The notes under the pieces are model-generated. The model was not told where the DNA came from. It saw nothing but the letters and a program-made list of their open reading frames with translations, and made no database searches. From Rufibacter tibetensis (lineage in GTDB: Bacteria; Bacteroidota; Bacteroidia; Cytophagales; Hymenobacteraceae), in NCBI RefSeq assembly GCF_001310085.1, contig NZ_CP012643.1, forward strand, positions 2,649,501 to 2,713,500: DNA of 64,000 nt, written 5' to 3'. The translations under genes were made by a program, and so were the position numbers. Below are positions 18,537 through 27,391 of the stretch, piece by piece (within the stretch, counting starts at the first letter, position 1; every line of letters begins with the position of its first letter).

Positions 18537-21170
18537 TTGACCAAAACCGCAGAATTCAGCGCTACGCCGCTGATGAAACAATATAATGCCATCAAGGCAA
18601 AGCACCCGGGGGCTCTTTTGCTCTTCAGGGTAGGGGACTTTTACGAGACCTTCGGGGAAGATGCCATCAAGGCCAGCAAGATCCTGGGGATTATGCTTAC
18701 CAAGCGTGGGAACGGATCGGCCTCAGAGACGGCCTTGGCGGGGTTCCCGCATCATTCTCTGGACACGTATTTGCCCAAACTGGTGCGTGCCGGGGAAAGA
18801 GTGGCCATCTGTGACCAGCTGGAAGACCCCAAAACGGTAAAAGGTATTGTAAAGCGGGGGGTGACCGAACTAGTAACTCCCGGGGTTTCTTTCAACGACC
18901 AGGTGCTGGAGCAGAAGCGGAATAACTACTTGGCTTCGCTCCACTTTGGCAAAGACCAGATGGGGATTGCCTTGCTGGATGCCTCCACCGGTGAGTTCCT
19001 GTTAGCGCAGGGTGATGCCGGATATGCCGCCAAGCTTCTGCAGAATTTCAGCCCCGCCGAGGTGCTTTTCTGTAAAGGTAAAAAAGAGTCTTTCTTCCAG
19101 ACGTTTGGGGGAGATATTTGCCATTACGCCCTAGATGAATGGGTGTACAACTATGATTTCGCGTTGGAGGCTCTTACCAAACAATTCAACACAAAGACGT
19201 TGAAAGGGTTTGGGGTGGAAGCTTTGACCGAAGGGATCACGGCAGCCGGAGCCATCCTGCATTACCTCGCAGAAACCCAGCACCATGACATGCGCCATAT
19301 CACGGCCTTGGGTCGGTTGGAAGAAGACCGGTACGTCTGGTTAGATCGCTTTACCGTGCGCAACCTGGAGTTGATTTACCCGCAGCACCCTGAAGGCGTA
19401 CCGTTGATTGACGTCCTGGATTCCACCATTACCCCTATGGGTGGTCGGCTGCTGCGCAAGTGGTTGGTATTACCCCTGAAAGACGTGGCCCAGATAAAAC
19501 GAAGGTTGGATACAGTAGAGGCCCTGCAAGCCCTTCCGGATTTGCTACAGGACATTCACCACTACTTAAAACAGATCAGCGACTTGGAACGACTTATTTC
19601 CAAGGTAGCAGTGCGCCGGGTAAATCCGCGTGAACTGCTGCAACTTGCCCGAGCGCTAGAGGCAACATTGCCTATTAAGGAGCTACTGGCAGTAAGTGGG
19701 GTGCCGGCTCTGCAGAAACTTTCTGACCAATTGCTGCCTTGCGAATCCATTCGTGATGAGATCCAGTCCATCCTGAAACCCGATGCGCCCATGCTCACAA
19801 ACCAGGGCAATATGGTGCAAACAGGCATTGATGCGGAATTGGATGAGCTGCGCGCCATTGCGTTCTCAGGTAAAGATTACCTGTTACAGATTCAGCAGCG
19901 CGAAATCCAGAACACAGGCATCACTTCCCTAAAGATCGCTTTTAACAAAGTATTTGGCTATTATTTGGAAGTGACGCACGCCCACAAAGACAAAGTGCCC
20001 AGCACCTGGATGCGGAAGCAGACCCTTGTCAATGCGGAGCGCTATATCACCGAGGAACTAAAAACCTACGAAGAGAAGATTCTGCACGCCGAGGACCGGT
20101 TGTACGTCATCGAGCAGCGCATCTTCAACGAGCTTGTCCTTAGTGCCGCCGAGTTTGTGCCGCAGATTCAGCAAAACGCCAAAGCACTGGGTATGCTGGA
20201 CTGCTTGGCCAACTTTTCCCAACTGGCCACCCAGAACAACTACGTGAAGCCTGAGGTGAACGAAAGCACCATTCTCAACATTACGCAAGGCCGTCACCCA
20301 GTCATTGAAAAGCAGCTGCCTCCCGGAGAGCGGTATGTGCCCAATGATATCAGGTTAGACAACGATGACCAACAGGTGATCATCATCACCGGGCCCAACA
20401 TGGCCGGTAAAAGCGCTTTGCTTCGGCAAACTGCTTTGATCGTGCTCATGGCGCAAATTGGCTCTTTTGTACCTGCCGAGGCTGCCCAAATTGGGGTGAT
20501 TGATAAAATCTTCACCCGCGTAGGCGCCTCAGATAACCTCTCCCGTGGCGAAAGTACATTTATGGTGGAGATGACTGAGACAGCCAGTATCTTAAACAAC
20601 CTCTCTGAGCGGAGTCTCGTGCTTATGGATGAGATTGGCCGAGGAACCAGCACCTATGACGGTATTTCCATTGCCTGGGCCATTGTAGAGCACCTCCATA
20701 ATGCACCAAAAGGACGAGCCAAAACGCTTTTCGCCACCCACTATCATGAGTTGAACCAACTGACAGAAGATTTTCCAAGGGTTCGTAATTTCAACGTGAG
20801 CGTGAAGGAAAGTAACGGCAAGATTCTGTTCATGCGCAAGCTTATAGAAGGCGGGAGTGCCCATAGCTTCGGGATTCAGGTGGCCCAAATGGCCGGGATG
20901 CCTAACAGCGTTGTGATCAGGGCGAATGAAATCATGCACCATTTAGAGCAGGAAAAGATTAGCCACCCGCACCAGGATCCGCAGGAAACTCTGAAAAGCC
21001 TTCCCAAACAGCCCTATCAGCTCAGCATGTTTGAATTAAATGACCCGCAGTTGGTGCGTATCAAAGAGGTGTTTGAAAAACTAGATATCAACACTATCAC
21101 TCCGGTAGAAGCCTTGCTCAAACTGAATGAGTTGAAGATGCTGGTAGATGGAAAGAAGGAAAAGGTGTAA
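18537..21170 (+). CDS. mutS: DNA mismatch repair protein MutS
   Basis: Mismatch-recognition ATPase. The 877-residue protein has the mismatch-reading motif F35-Y36-E37 in [13 protein letters not shown], the connector and lever domains, and the ATPase core with Walker A ([12 protein letters not shown], near 618-629) and Walker B ([14 protein letters not shown], near 696-709). It ends with the helix-turn-helix dimer region. The start is unusual: an in-frame TAA sits at 18531-18533, so the first possible start is the TTG at 18537. The next ATG (18573) would remove the conserved TPLMKQY entry to the mismatch domain, so TTG is preferred. A hairpin terminator lies at 21206-21257. Confidence 0.95.
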   Translation: MTKTAEFSATPLMKQYNAIKAKHPGALLLFRVGDFYETFGEDAIKASKILGIMLTKRGNGSASETALAGFPHHSLDTYLPKLVRAGERVAICDQLEDPKTVKGIVKRGVTELVTPGVSFNDQVLEQKRNNYLASLHFGKDQMGIALLDASTGEFLLAQGDAGYAAKLLQNFSPAEVLFCKGKKESFFQTFGGDICHYALDEWVYNYDFALEALTKQFNTKTLKGFGVEALTEGITAAGAILHYLAETQHHDMRHITALGRLEEDRYVWLDRFTVRNLELIYPQHPEGVPLIDVLDSTITPMGGRLLRKWLVLPLKDVAQIKRRLDTVEALQALPDLLQDIHHYLKQISDLERLISKVAVRRVNPRELLQLARALEATLPIKELLAVSGVPALQKLSDQLLPCESIRDEIQSILKPDAPMLTNQGNMVQTGIDAELDELRAIAFSGKDYLLQIQQREIQNTGITSLKIAFNKVFGYYLEVTHAHKDKVPSTWMRKQTLVNAERYITEELKTYEEKILHAEDRLYVIEQRIFNELVLSAAEFVPQIQQNAKALGMLDCLANFSQLATQNNYVKPEVNESTILNITQGRHPVIEKQLPPGERYVPNDIRLDNDDQQVIIITGPNMAGKSALLRQTALIVLMAQIGSFVPAEAAQIGVIDKIFTRVGASDNLSRGESTFMVEMTETASILNNLSERSLVLMDEIGRGTSTYDGISIAWAIVEHLHNAPKGRAKTLFATHYHELNQLTEDFPRVRNFNVSVKESNGKILFMRKLIEGGSAHSFGIQVAQMAGMPNSVVIRANEIMHHLEQEKISHPHQDPQETLKSLPKQPYQLSMFELNDPQLVRIKEVFEKLDINTITPVEALLKLNELKMLVDGKKEKV

Positions 21171-21205
21171 GTAACTATCAGGTTTACCTATGAAGTGAAG
21201 TTTTC

Positions 21206-21257
21206 GGGAGCCCGTTTCTCAGCTGTTTTACCTAAAACGGTTAAGAAACGGGCTCCC
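21206..21257 (+). terminator. Terminator of mutS
   Basis: GGGAGCCCGTTTCT (21206-21219) pairs perfectly with AGAAACGGGCTCCC (21244-21257). The 24-nt interior holds a second small stem (CTGTTTTA with TAAAACGG). CTCTTTTG follows. Confidence 0.75.
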
Positions 21258-21530
21258 CTCTTTTGTCAATGTTGGAAAGAGGTAAACCGCCGAACCATAG
21301 GCAATAAGATTAGAGTCTAACTTACAACCCATCATTCACTAGGAAACTGATTTAGTCTTAGTTTTAGAAAACTGCCCTTCAATAGGTCTAGACAAAGAAA
21401 TTGATGAAAAATTTCTCCCTGATTTTCAGAAGGATTGGTTTTTTGTGAAGATTTTTTTTGGATCAATACTTGACTTCGTAATTTTTGTGCTTACCTTTGT
21501 ATCACTAATTCAAACAGCGAATTAGAAAAC
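21258..21530 (+). other. Leader region of the tRNA pair
   Basis: About 270 bp between the mutS terminator and tRNA-Gly. It contains the promoter described below and no open frame of note. Confidence 0.5.
21470..21499 (+). promoter_or_regulatory. Bacteroidota-type promoter of the tRNA genes
   Basis: TTG at 21470-21472 (-33 element) and TACCTTTG at 21492-21499 (-7 element, consensus TAnnTTTG) are separated by 19 bp, the spacing expected for the Bacteroidota primary sigma factor. Transcription would start near 21506, about 25 bp before tRNA-Gly. Confidence 0.7.
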
Positions 21531-21603
21531 GCGAAAGTAGCTCAGTTGGTAGAGCGCGACCTTGCCAAGGTCGAGGTCGCGGGTTCGAACCCCGTCTTTC
21601 GCT
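21531..21603 (+). tRNA. tRNA-Gly (anticodon GCC)
   Basis: Complete cloverleaf of 73 nt. Acceptor GCGAAAG (21531-21537) pairs with CTTTCGC (21596-21602), with discriminator T at 21603. The anticodon stem CGACC/GGTCG encloses the loop TTGCCAA, with anticodon GCC at 21564-21566. The T-arm GGGTTCGAACCCC is present. CCA is not encoded. Confidence 0.96.
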
Positions 21604-21610
21604 CAAAGAT

Positions 21611-21638
21611 AAAAGACGTTACTCCGGTAACGTCTTTT
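21611..21638 (+). terminator. Hairpin between the two tRNA genes
   Basis: AAAAGACGTTAC (21611-21622) and GTAACGTCTTTT (21627-21638) pair perfectly around TCCG, followed by CTTTAT. It is terminator-like, or a processing hairpin if the tRNAs share one transcript. Confidence 0.65.
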
Positions 21639-21677
21639 CTTTATCTGCTTATTTCGTCTTTGTAAAAAGACGAGGTT

Positions 21678-21761
21678 GCCGGGATGGTGGAACTGGTAGA
21701 CACGCAAGACTTAAAATCTTGTTTCCATTAGGAAGTGCGGGTTCGATTCCCGCTCCTGGTA
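21678..21761 (+). tRNA. tRNA-Leu (anticodon TAA)
   Basis: Class II tRNA of 84 nt with a long variable arm. Acceptor GCCGGGA (21678-21684) pairs with TCCTGGT (21754-21760) including two G-U pairs, with discriminator A at 21761. The anticodon stem CAAGA/TCTTG encloses CTTAAAA, with anticodon TAA at 21712-21714. The T-arm GGGTTCGATTCCC is present. CCA is not encoded. Confidence 0.96.
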
Positions 21762-21772
21762 CTTATTCAAAA

Positions 21773-21820
21773 CAATAAAGCCCTGCTGATTAGAATCAGC
21801 AGGGCTTTATTGTTTTTAGA
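21773..21820 (+). terminator. Terminator of the tRNA unit
   Basis: A perfect 19-bp stem (21773-21791 with 21794-21812; arms start CAATAAAGCCCTGCTGATT) followed by TTTTTAG. Because it is symmetrical and rich in A and T at its base, it could also act for the lipoprotein gene on the minus strand. Confidence 0.85.
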
Positions 21821-21877
21821 TTATTTGATAGAAAATGCTTCAATAGACGAGTAGTAGCCTACTTCTTACAAACATCG

Positions 21878-22741
21878 TTACTCCCTTCCGTAAAAGTAAA
21901 GGTTCACAGCTGCTGCTAAGCCTTTCTCACTTAAGGTGAAATAGCCAGAATTTGTGGCGGAAAACGTGACAGACTCCCCCTGAGGTTCAATGTGGTATGG
22001 AAGAGATTTGAATGGACCTTTCAAAAGGTACGTTTCCAAAGATTCGTTCGACTTCTGTTTGTAATGGTATAAAGCTCCATAGGTTTTTACGATAGCCTCT
22101 TTTCCGTTAGGAGAAAGGGCGGCGCTCACCACATAGGGATAGGATAAGGTACCCACTAGCTTTGCTTCGTTCATGGAGGGCGCAAATGGGTAGGTGAGCT
22201 TGAAGACTCTGGACAGGGTATCAGTTTTAGTGATAAGCAGGATATTCTTCGTTTTGGGGTCAATTAGAAAAGCTTCGGCATCATGGGAGCCATCTGGGTA
22301 TTTGTAGCGGATAACGGAGACATTTCCAACTGTGTCAGTAGAGGAGGTTGGCTCCTTGAAATGGTAGATGAAGTACTCCTTAGCAACTTTGGCGTTATCT
22401 CCAATGTCAGCTAAATAAAGTTGGTTGCCAACCAAGGCCATGTCCTCCCAATCACGGTTTTTAACTCCTTTGATGGGTATCTTTTTAACCACTTTTCCAT
22501 TGTGGTTTAATAGGATCAATTGGGCCGGATTGCCGCTGTCTTCCTGAACCCAAAGATGTCCTGGCAAGGTCTTGCTGTCTGCAATTCCTGATGCTTCATT
22601 AATTATAGGAATAACAAGCTTTTTTGAAGGCTCTGTATTGACAGGGGTGTCTATTTTGATTGTGTCATTGGTACTGCTGCAGTTGGCAATACTCAATAGA
22701 AAGGAAAAGAAGAGGTCAAGCCGTAGGTATGTTTTCACCAA
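21878..22741 (-). CDS. Putative lipoprotein, beta-propeller-like
   Basis: 287 residues with a membrane-entry segment and a possible lipobox (LSIANC, Cys21; Asn before Cys is atypical but occurs). The body has beta-propeller-like strands: EASGIADSKTLPGHLWVQED, NRDWEDMALVGNQLYLADIG, HDAEAFLIDPKTKNILLITK. The 'DWEDMA ... DIGDN ... DAEA' pattern is one I associate with secreted Bacteroidota proteins of unknown function, related in fold to esterase-like phytase or SMP-30-type propellers. No catalytic residues can be assigned. No acidic surface-export signal follows the cysteine, so a periplasmic position is more likely. Confidence 0.65.
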   Translation of the reverse strand: MVKTYLRLDLFFSFLLSIANCSSTNDTIKIDTPVNTEPSKKLVIPIINEASGIADSKTLPGHLWVQEDSGNPAQLILLNHNGKVVKKIPIKGVKNRDWEDMALVGNQLYLADIGDNAKVAKEYFIYHFKEPTSSTDTVGNVSVIRYKYPDGSHDAEAFLIDPKTKNILLITKTDTLSRVFKLTYPFAPSMNEAKLVGTLSYPYVVSAALSPNGKEAIVKTYGALYHYKQKSNESLETYLLKGPFKSLPYHIEPQGESVTFSATNSGYFTLSEKGLAAAVNLYFYGRE

Positions 22742-23181
22742 AAATTCCTTAAAGAATAAAAGTATTGCATGAATGTCGGAGACAGGTTAGATCAAAAGGA
22801 TTTTAAATAACTCGTTCCTGATATCCTCAGCAATTTCATTTCTTAATATACAAACACAACGCTATTTATCGTGAGAATGTGATTACTTTGACTCCTGTTC
22901 TCTTTGGATTCAATTTTCATATTTCACCTTTAAAGCTCTTTTTAAGGTTTAGGTCTTGTATCATGCCAAGTATCTCAGTTTGATTAAGTAAAGAGGTTGA
23001 GAGCAATTACCATACTTAATCGTCTCTGCCATTTCTATCCAGATTAAAGGAGAGTAGGTATAATAAAGAGTGAAAGATGTTTGCACATTACATGCTTAAA
23101 ATAAACTTTCGGGCAGCATAGAAATGTTTTTATGAGAGTAGCTTATAGTGTTGCCATGTTCCTCCATTTTTAGTTTTCGTA
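22742..23181. other. Intergenic region without recognised features
   Basis: About 440 bp between a minus-strand lipoprotein gene and a plus-strand desaturase gene. It must hold both promoters, but I recognised no operator, hairpin or open frame. Confidence 0.5.
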
Positions 23182-23972
23182 ATGATGAGTGCGCAATTTT
23201 GGCTTTTCTATGCGGTATTAGCGGCCCGTTACCTCTTCATAGCGGGAGTAGCCTACTTGTTGTTTTATATCTTCCTTAAGCAAAGTTTGCGAAGAGGAAA
23301 ATACAGGCTTTGTTTCCCAAGCGGAAAGACTATACAAGGGAGGTGGGGTATTCCTTCTTTACCTTTCTGGTGTTTGCATGGTATGGAGTGGTGCTGTCTT
23401 CTGAGGTTGTGTTGCCCTACACACAGGTGTATACCGAGGTGTCTTCTTATGGATGGACTTACTTTGCGGTAAGTGTATTATTGGCATTAGTGATTCATGA
23501 CACGTATTTTTATTGGACTCACCGGTTCATGCACCATCCAAAATTATTCAAGCTGTTTCATTTAACACATCATAAATCTGTGAACCCTTCGCCGTGGGCT
23601 GCTTTCTCGTTTAGTCCTTTGGAGGCAGTGGTTGAGGGCGGGATCATCTTTGTGGTGGCGTTGCTCATTCCTATACATCCATTGGCAATTGTGGTGTTCT
23701 TGCTGTTGATGACGGTGTACAATGTATATGGCCATTTGGGGTATGAAGTGTACCCACACTGGCTTGTGAACAGCCGCTATGGAAAATGGCTAAACACCTC
23801 AACTAACCACAACATGCGCCACAAGTTCTTCAAAGGAAATTATGGATTGTATTTCCGGTTTTGGGATGAATGGCTAGGTACCACTCATAAAAACTATGAG
23901 GAGACGCTCAGGCATTTGGTGAGTTCTGGAAAAGAGGAAGATTCCGCCCCTAAGGTGCTTGAACGGAGTTGA
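23182..23972 (+). pseudogene. Sterol desaturase / fatty acid hydroxylase family protein, frameshifted
   Basis: Two frames make one protein. The ATG at 23182 (or 23185) opens a membrane N-terminus (FWLFYAVLAARYLFIAGVAY). At the A-run 23298-23301 the frame must shift. Adding one A gives RGKIQALFPKRKDYTREV and joins the second frame, which runs to 23972. That part holds the di-iron histidine clusters of the family: HDTYFYWTHRFMHH, FHLTHHKS and NHNMRHKFF. Intact, it would be a membrane hydroxylase or desaturase of about 264 residues. The lesion is a 1-bp deletion in a homopolymer: a real pseudogene, a phase-variable tract or a sequencing error. Confidence 0.85.
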
Positions 23973-23992
23973 TCAAAAAATCTATTTACATC

Positions 23993-24052
23993 AAAAGCCC
24001 TTCAAATCAGCTGAGAAAGACCAAAGTCTTCATGCTGTTTTGAAGGGCTTTT
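23993..24052. terminator. Bidirectional terminator
   Basis: AAAAGCCCTTCAAA (23993-24006) pairs perfectly with TTTGAAGGGCTTTT (24039-24052), with T and A runs outside. It lies between convergent genes and can serve both. Confidence 0.75.
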
Positions 24053-24123
24053 TGCGAAAAGGACTTATAAGCAGGCCTTTGACTTTATTTTATAAAAAAT
24101 TGATTTGCGAGCCATAACGAAAG

Positions 24124-25137
24124 TTACTTGGCTGGCTTTATACCTTCGGAAGTCATGACTACTCTTTTCATGGTGCCATCTTTGTTGTAGTCAAGGTAGT
24201 CAATGCAGACAGATCTTCTGAAACTTCCGCCATCTGTTGGAATGGCCCCGTTGTGATAGATGAAGTATGATTTGCCTTTGAAGTCAATAATGGCCTGGTG
24301 GTTTGTGTTGGAATTGCCAGCCAATTCATTCAGGATGCCTTTGTACTCCCACGGGCCCTCAATGTTCTTGCTCATGGCATAAGCTGTTTTCTCTGGAAAC
24401 TGATACGCATAGGACAGGTAGTACATGCCTTTATGTTTGTGTACCCACGGGGCTTCAGTAAAGTGAGGGAGCTTGATGGTTTTAATAGGGCCATCCAATT
24501 CAACCATGTTCTTCTTCAGCTTGGCGTAGTGCAGGACAGTGTTACCCCAGAAAATATAGGCTTGTCCGTTGTCATCAATAAAAACAGCCGGATCAATGTC
24601 ATCCCAGCTAATTTTGGTGTCGGTGGTCATGTCATTGGTGATAAGCGCAGAGCCCCGGGCGTCTTTGAACGGACCAATAGGATTATCTGATACTGCTACC
24701 CCAATGGCTTTGCCCTTGATGGTGGCATGCTCCACGGTAGAGAACCAATAAAATTTTCCGTCCCGCTCTATCACGTGCGAGGCCCATGCTTCGCCTTTTG
24801 CCCAGGCAAAGTCAGTTGGTTTCAAAGGACTCTTATGCTCCGTCCAGGTGACCATGTCTGGCGAAGAAAAGACCAGCCATTCATTCATGACATACCCTTC
24901 CCTGCGGGCCGGTGCCTCATCATGGCCTGCATACAAGTATACCTTGTCTTTGTAGACCAATGCCGCTGGGTCAGCCGTATATTTGTGGGTGAAAATGGGG
25001 TTGCTTGTTGCTCTGATGGTAGTATCAGCGGGGCTTTGAGCTGAGGCCGACGTGCCGGAGAGGGTACAAGCAACCAATGCAGCGGCAAGTCCGGCAACTT
25101 TGGAGAAACAAAAGCGAAAGGATAATAGATTTTTCAT
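24124..25137 (-). CDS. Glycoside hydrolase family 43, secreted
   Basis: A 337-residue exported enzyme with a signal peptide of about 34 residues, probably cleaved at SASAQ. The five-bladed propeller of GH43 is visible with its three catalytic acids: D56 in YTADPAAL (general base), D182 in DDIDPAVFID (pKa modulator) and E228 in HFTEAPWV (general acid). These inverting enzymes release arabinofuranose or xylose; the neighbouring arabinan genes make an alpha-L-arabinofuranosidase or exo-arabinanase most likely. It is downstream of the GH51 gene on the same strand but behind a strong terminator, so it may be transcribed on its own. Exact GH43 subfamily not assigned. Confidence 0.88.
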   Translation of the reverse strand: MKNLLSFRFCFSKVAGLAAALVACTLSGTSASAQSPADTTIRATSNPIFTHKYTADPAALVYKDKVYLYAGHDEAPARREGYVMNEWLVFSSPDMVTWTEHKSPLKPTDFAWAKGEAWASHVIERDGKFYWFSTVEHATIKGKAIGVAVSDNPIGPFKDARGSALITNDMTTDTKISWDDIDPAVFIDDNGQAYIFWGNTVLHYAKLKKNMVELDGPIKTIKLPHFTEAPWVHKHKGMYYLSYAYQFPEKTAYAMSKNIEGPWEYKGILNELAGNSNTNHQAIIDFKGKSYFIYHNGAIPTDGGSFRRSVCIDYLDYNKDGTMKRVVMTSEGIKPAK

Positions 25138-25316
25138 GCTTGTGAAACTGTGGGTGATTAAATCAAGAGGACCGAATGCCGTTTTTAATCTCCTTTTCTG
25201 AAAACAAACTTGAAGCCAGAATGCAACTCAAGTCTCTTTGTGGAAGAGTAACTACTAATTGAAAAGAGCAACTATGCTGTTCAAATAAAAGGGCATCGGG
25301 TAAAGCCTGAAATAAG

Positions 25317-25367
25317 AACTACTTGGTAAGGCTAGAAAGAGTGTTCTTTCTGCCTTACCAAGTAGTT
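25317..25367 (-). terminator. Terminator of the GH51 gene
   Basis: AACTACTTGGTAAGGC (25317-25332) pairs perfectly with GCCTTACCAAGTAGTT (25352-25367), and an inner stem AGAAAGA/TCTTTCT encloses GTGT. It is just after the GH51 stop on the minus strand. Confidence 0.8.
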
Positions 25368-25383
25368 GCAGATACCTGTTTTT

Positions 25384-26925
25384 TTACTTCATTTCAAGAA
25401 CTACCACCGAAAACGGAGGTATTTCCACATTTAGGGTGTTCCCTTTTAGTTTGGCACCTTTGAAAGCAGTTGGGGTGATAAGGTTTGGTTTGGCAAACGT
25501 GTTGTGGTCTTGCAGGTTTTTGGAAGAAAGAATACGGCCAGAAACAGACTTGTAGTTAGCTCCTTCAATGTTGATCGAAACTTCCTGCTTCTTTTTAGGA
25601 TCAATGTTCACCAGGGAAACATGCGTAAGGCCGTTCTTGTCTTTTGAAGCAGACCCATTTACGGCTGTCAGTTTTTCGTTGCCAAGGGTGTAATCGGTGC
25701 TTTTTACGGTTAACGGAAGGTAAGTAGCGTCCTGGTGCACGTTGTACATCTCCATCACGTGGTAGGTAGGAGTCAACAGCATTTTCTCCTCATCAGTTAA
25801 GATAACGGCCTGCAGAACATTAATTGCCTGCGCCAGGTTGGCCATGCGCACGCGGTCTGAATGGTTGTTAAAAATGTTCAGGGTAGAACCAGCAATCATG
25901 GCATCACGCATGGTGTTCTGCTGGTACAGAAAACCAGGGTTGGTGCCAGGCTCCACGTCATACCAACCGCCCCATTCGTCTACCACTAAGGCTACTTTTT
26001 TCTCAGGATCATATTTGTCCATGATGGCGCTGTGCTTCTGAATTAATTCTTCCATAAAGAGCGCACTTTTCATGGTGCTAAAGTACTGCTGCTCGTTGAA
26101 GGTGGTTGACGGGCCTTTTTTATCCCATTTGATAACGGAGTAGTGGTGCAAAGCCATCCCTTCAATCAGGTTCTTAGGCACAATCCTCATGATGGCCTCG
26201 GTCCAGTTGTAATCAGCGGAGTTGGCGCCGGAGGCTATCCGGAATATTCCGCTGGAGTTGGTCCAATCAGACACGAAGGTGGCGTACTTGCGGTATTCGT
26301 TCGCATAGTATTCGGGAGTCATGTTGCCGCCGCAGCCCCAAGCCTCGTTGCCAATTCCCCAGTACTTCACATTCCAGGGCTTATCCCGGCCATTTTCCCT
26401 GCGGAGCTTAGACATAGGGCTTACGCCTGCAAAGTTGGTGTACTGCACCCAATCAGCCAGTTCCTGCACCCCGCCGGTGGCCATGTTGCCCGCCAGGTAA
26501 GGCTCGGTGCCTAACAATTCGCACATGTTCAGGAAATCATGCGTCCCGAAGCTGTTGTTCTCGGTAACGCCCCCCCACCAGGTATTCACGATAGTAGGCC
26601 GTTTATCTTTCGGCCCAATCCCATCTTTCCAATGGTAAGTATCAGCGAAGCAGCCGCCGGGCCAGCGCAGGTTAGGTATTTTCAGTTTTTTTAAAGCATC
26701 AACCACGTCTAGCCGTACGCCGTCCTTGTTTGGAATTTTGTTGTTGTTCTCGCCAACATAAAATCCGCCATAAATACAGCGGCCTAAGTGCTCGGCAAAA
26801 TGACCATAGATGTGTCTGCTAATGATTCTGTCTGGTTTGGCGGGTACGGTAAGCGTGGCCGTGTTTTGCCCATAGGAGCTTAAAGTGCCTAAGAGAAGGA
26901 GGAAACTCAGGATTGTGTTCTTCAT
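25384..26925 (-). CDS. abfA: Alpha-L-arabinofuranosidase, GH51, secreted
   Basis: Retaining arabinofuranosidase that removes terminal arabinofuranose from arabinan and arabino-oligosaccharides. The 513-residue protein has a signal peptide (MKNTILSFLLLLGTLSSYGQ), then a (beta/alpha)8 barrel with LRWPGGCFADTYHW (near 86-99), the acid/base E194 in WGIGNEAWGCGG and the nucleophile E317 in LVVDEWGGWYDV, and a C-terminal beta-sandwich ending FSVVVLEMK. The signal peptide suggests a periplasmic enzyme, whereas many GH51 enzymes are cytoplasmic. An AraR-type palindrome lies about 80 bp upstream of the start (27006-27024). Confidence 0.95.
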   Translation of the reverse strand: MKNTILSFLLLLGTLSSYGQNTATLTVPAKPDRIISRHIYGHFAEHLGRCIYGGFYVGENNNKIPNKDGVRLDVVDALKKLKIPNLRWPGGCFADTYHWKDGIGPKDKRPTIVNTWWGGVTENNSFGTHDFLNMCELLGTEPYLAGNMATGGVQELADWVQYTNFAGVSPMSKLRRENGRDKPWNVKYWGIGNEAWGCGGNMTPEYYANEYRKYATFVSDWTNSSGIFRIASGANSADYNWTEAIMRIVPKNLIEGMALHHYSVIKWDKKGPSTTFNEQQYFSTMKSALFMEELIQKHSAIMDKYDPEKKVALVVDEWGGWYDVEPGTNPGFLYQQNTMRDAMIAGSTLNIFNNHSDRVRMANLAQAINVLQAVILTDEEKMLLTPTYHVMEMYNVHQDATYLPLTVKSTDYTLGNEKLTAVNGSASKDKNGLTHVSLVNIDPKKKQEVSINIEGANYKSVSGRILSSKNLQDHNTFAKPNLITPTAFKGAKLKGNTLNVEIPPFSVVVLEMK

Positions 26926-27391
26926 ACTTGCGGTAGGTTTTTGGGGTATTTCTCTGCTATAATTTAAAATGAAAGATTATTTATTCAAAAACTTGCAATA
27001 AATATAAGTGTATTTATTACATTTATAAAACCAAATTAGAAAGTTTCTTTTAAAAGAGCCTGATTAACCCTCCCACCATGGTTTCTAATTTGGCGTCAGG
27101 TTATGGAAATGGTGTTGGAGTCTAACATGTCTTACAAAAGACTTATTTGAAGTTGCAAAGAGTTAAGGGTGAAAACAACAGAGAGGTTAATTGGAGAAGG
27201 TGCTAATTACCAAGACTTGATATGCATTAGTATAAAGTATCTAAAGTTGATGTAGAGGTGAGGAGTAGAAAATGCCTTTGAAAATAAACCAAACAGAAGG
27301 GCTCCTCTCATTGGGTAGCAGGAGTGAGGTCAGGTTGTCCTGATAATTGCCCTTATGGCAACTAATAAAAATTTATATAATTGAAGAAAAC
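26926..27391. other. Divergent regulatory region, GH51 / GH43
   Basis: About 465 bp between oppositely transcribed glycosidase genes. It holds the AraR-like operator at 27006-27024, nearer the minus-strand gene. The rest is AT-rich, with no open frame and no second operator that I could find. Confidence 0.6.
27006..27024. promoter_or_regulatory. Predicted AraR operator, GH51 promoter
   Basis: AAGTGT (27006-27011), 7 bp, ACATTT (27019-27024). The flanks extend the symmetry (ATATAAGTGT ... ACATTTATAA). Same architecture as sites before susC and araB. On the minus strand a TTG follows 7 bp after the site, a plausible -33 element. Confidence 0.7.

Noticed and set aside
21531..21761. tRNA genes as an integration site
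   Set aside because: No integrase, and I saw no direct repeat of a tRNA 3' end nearby.
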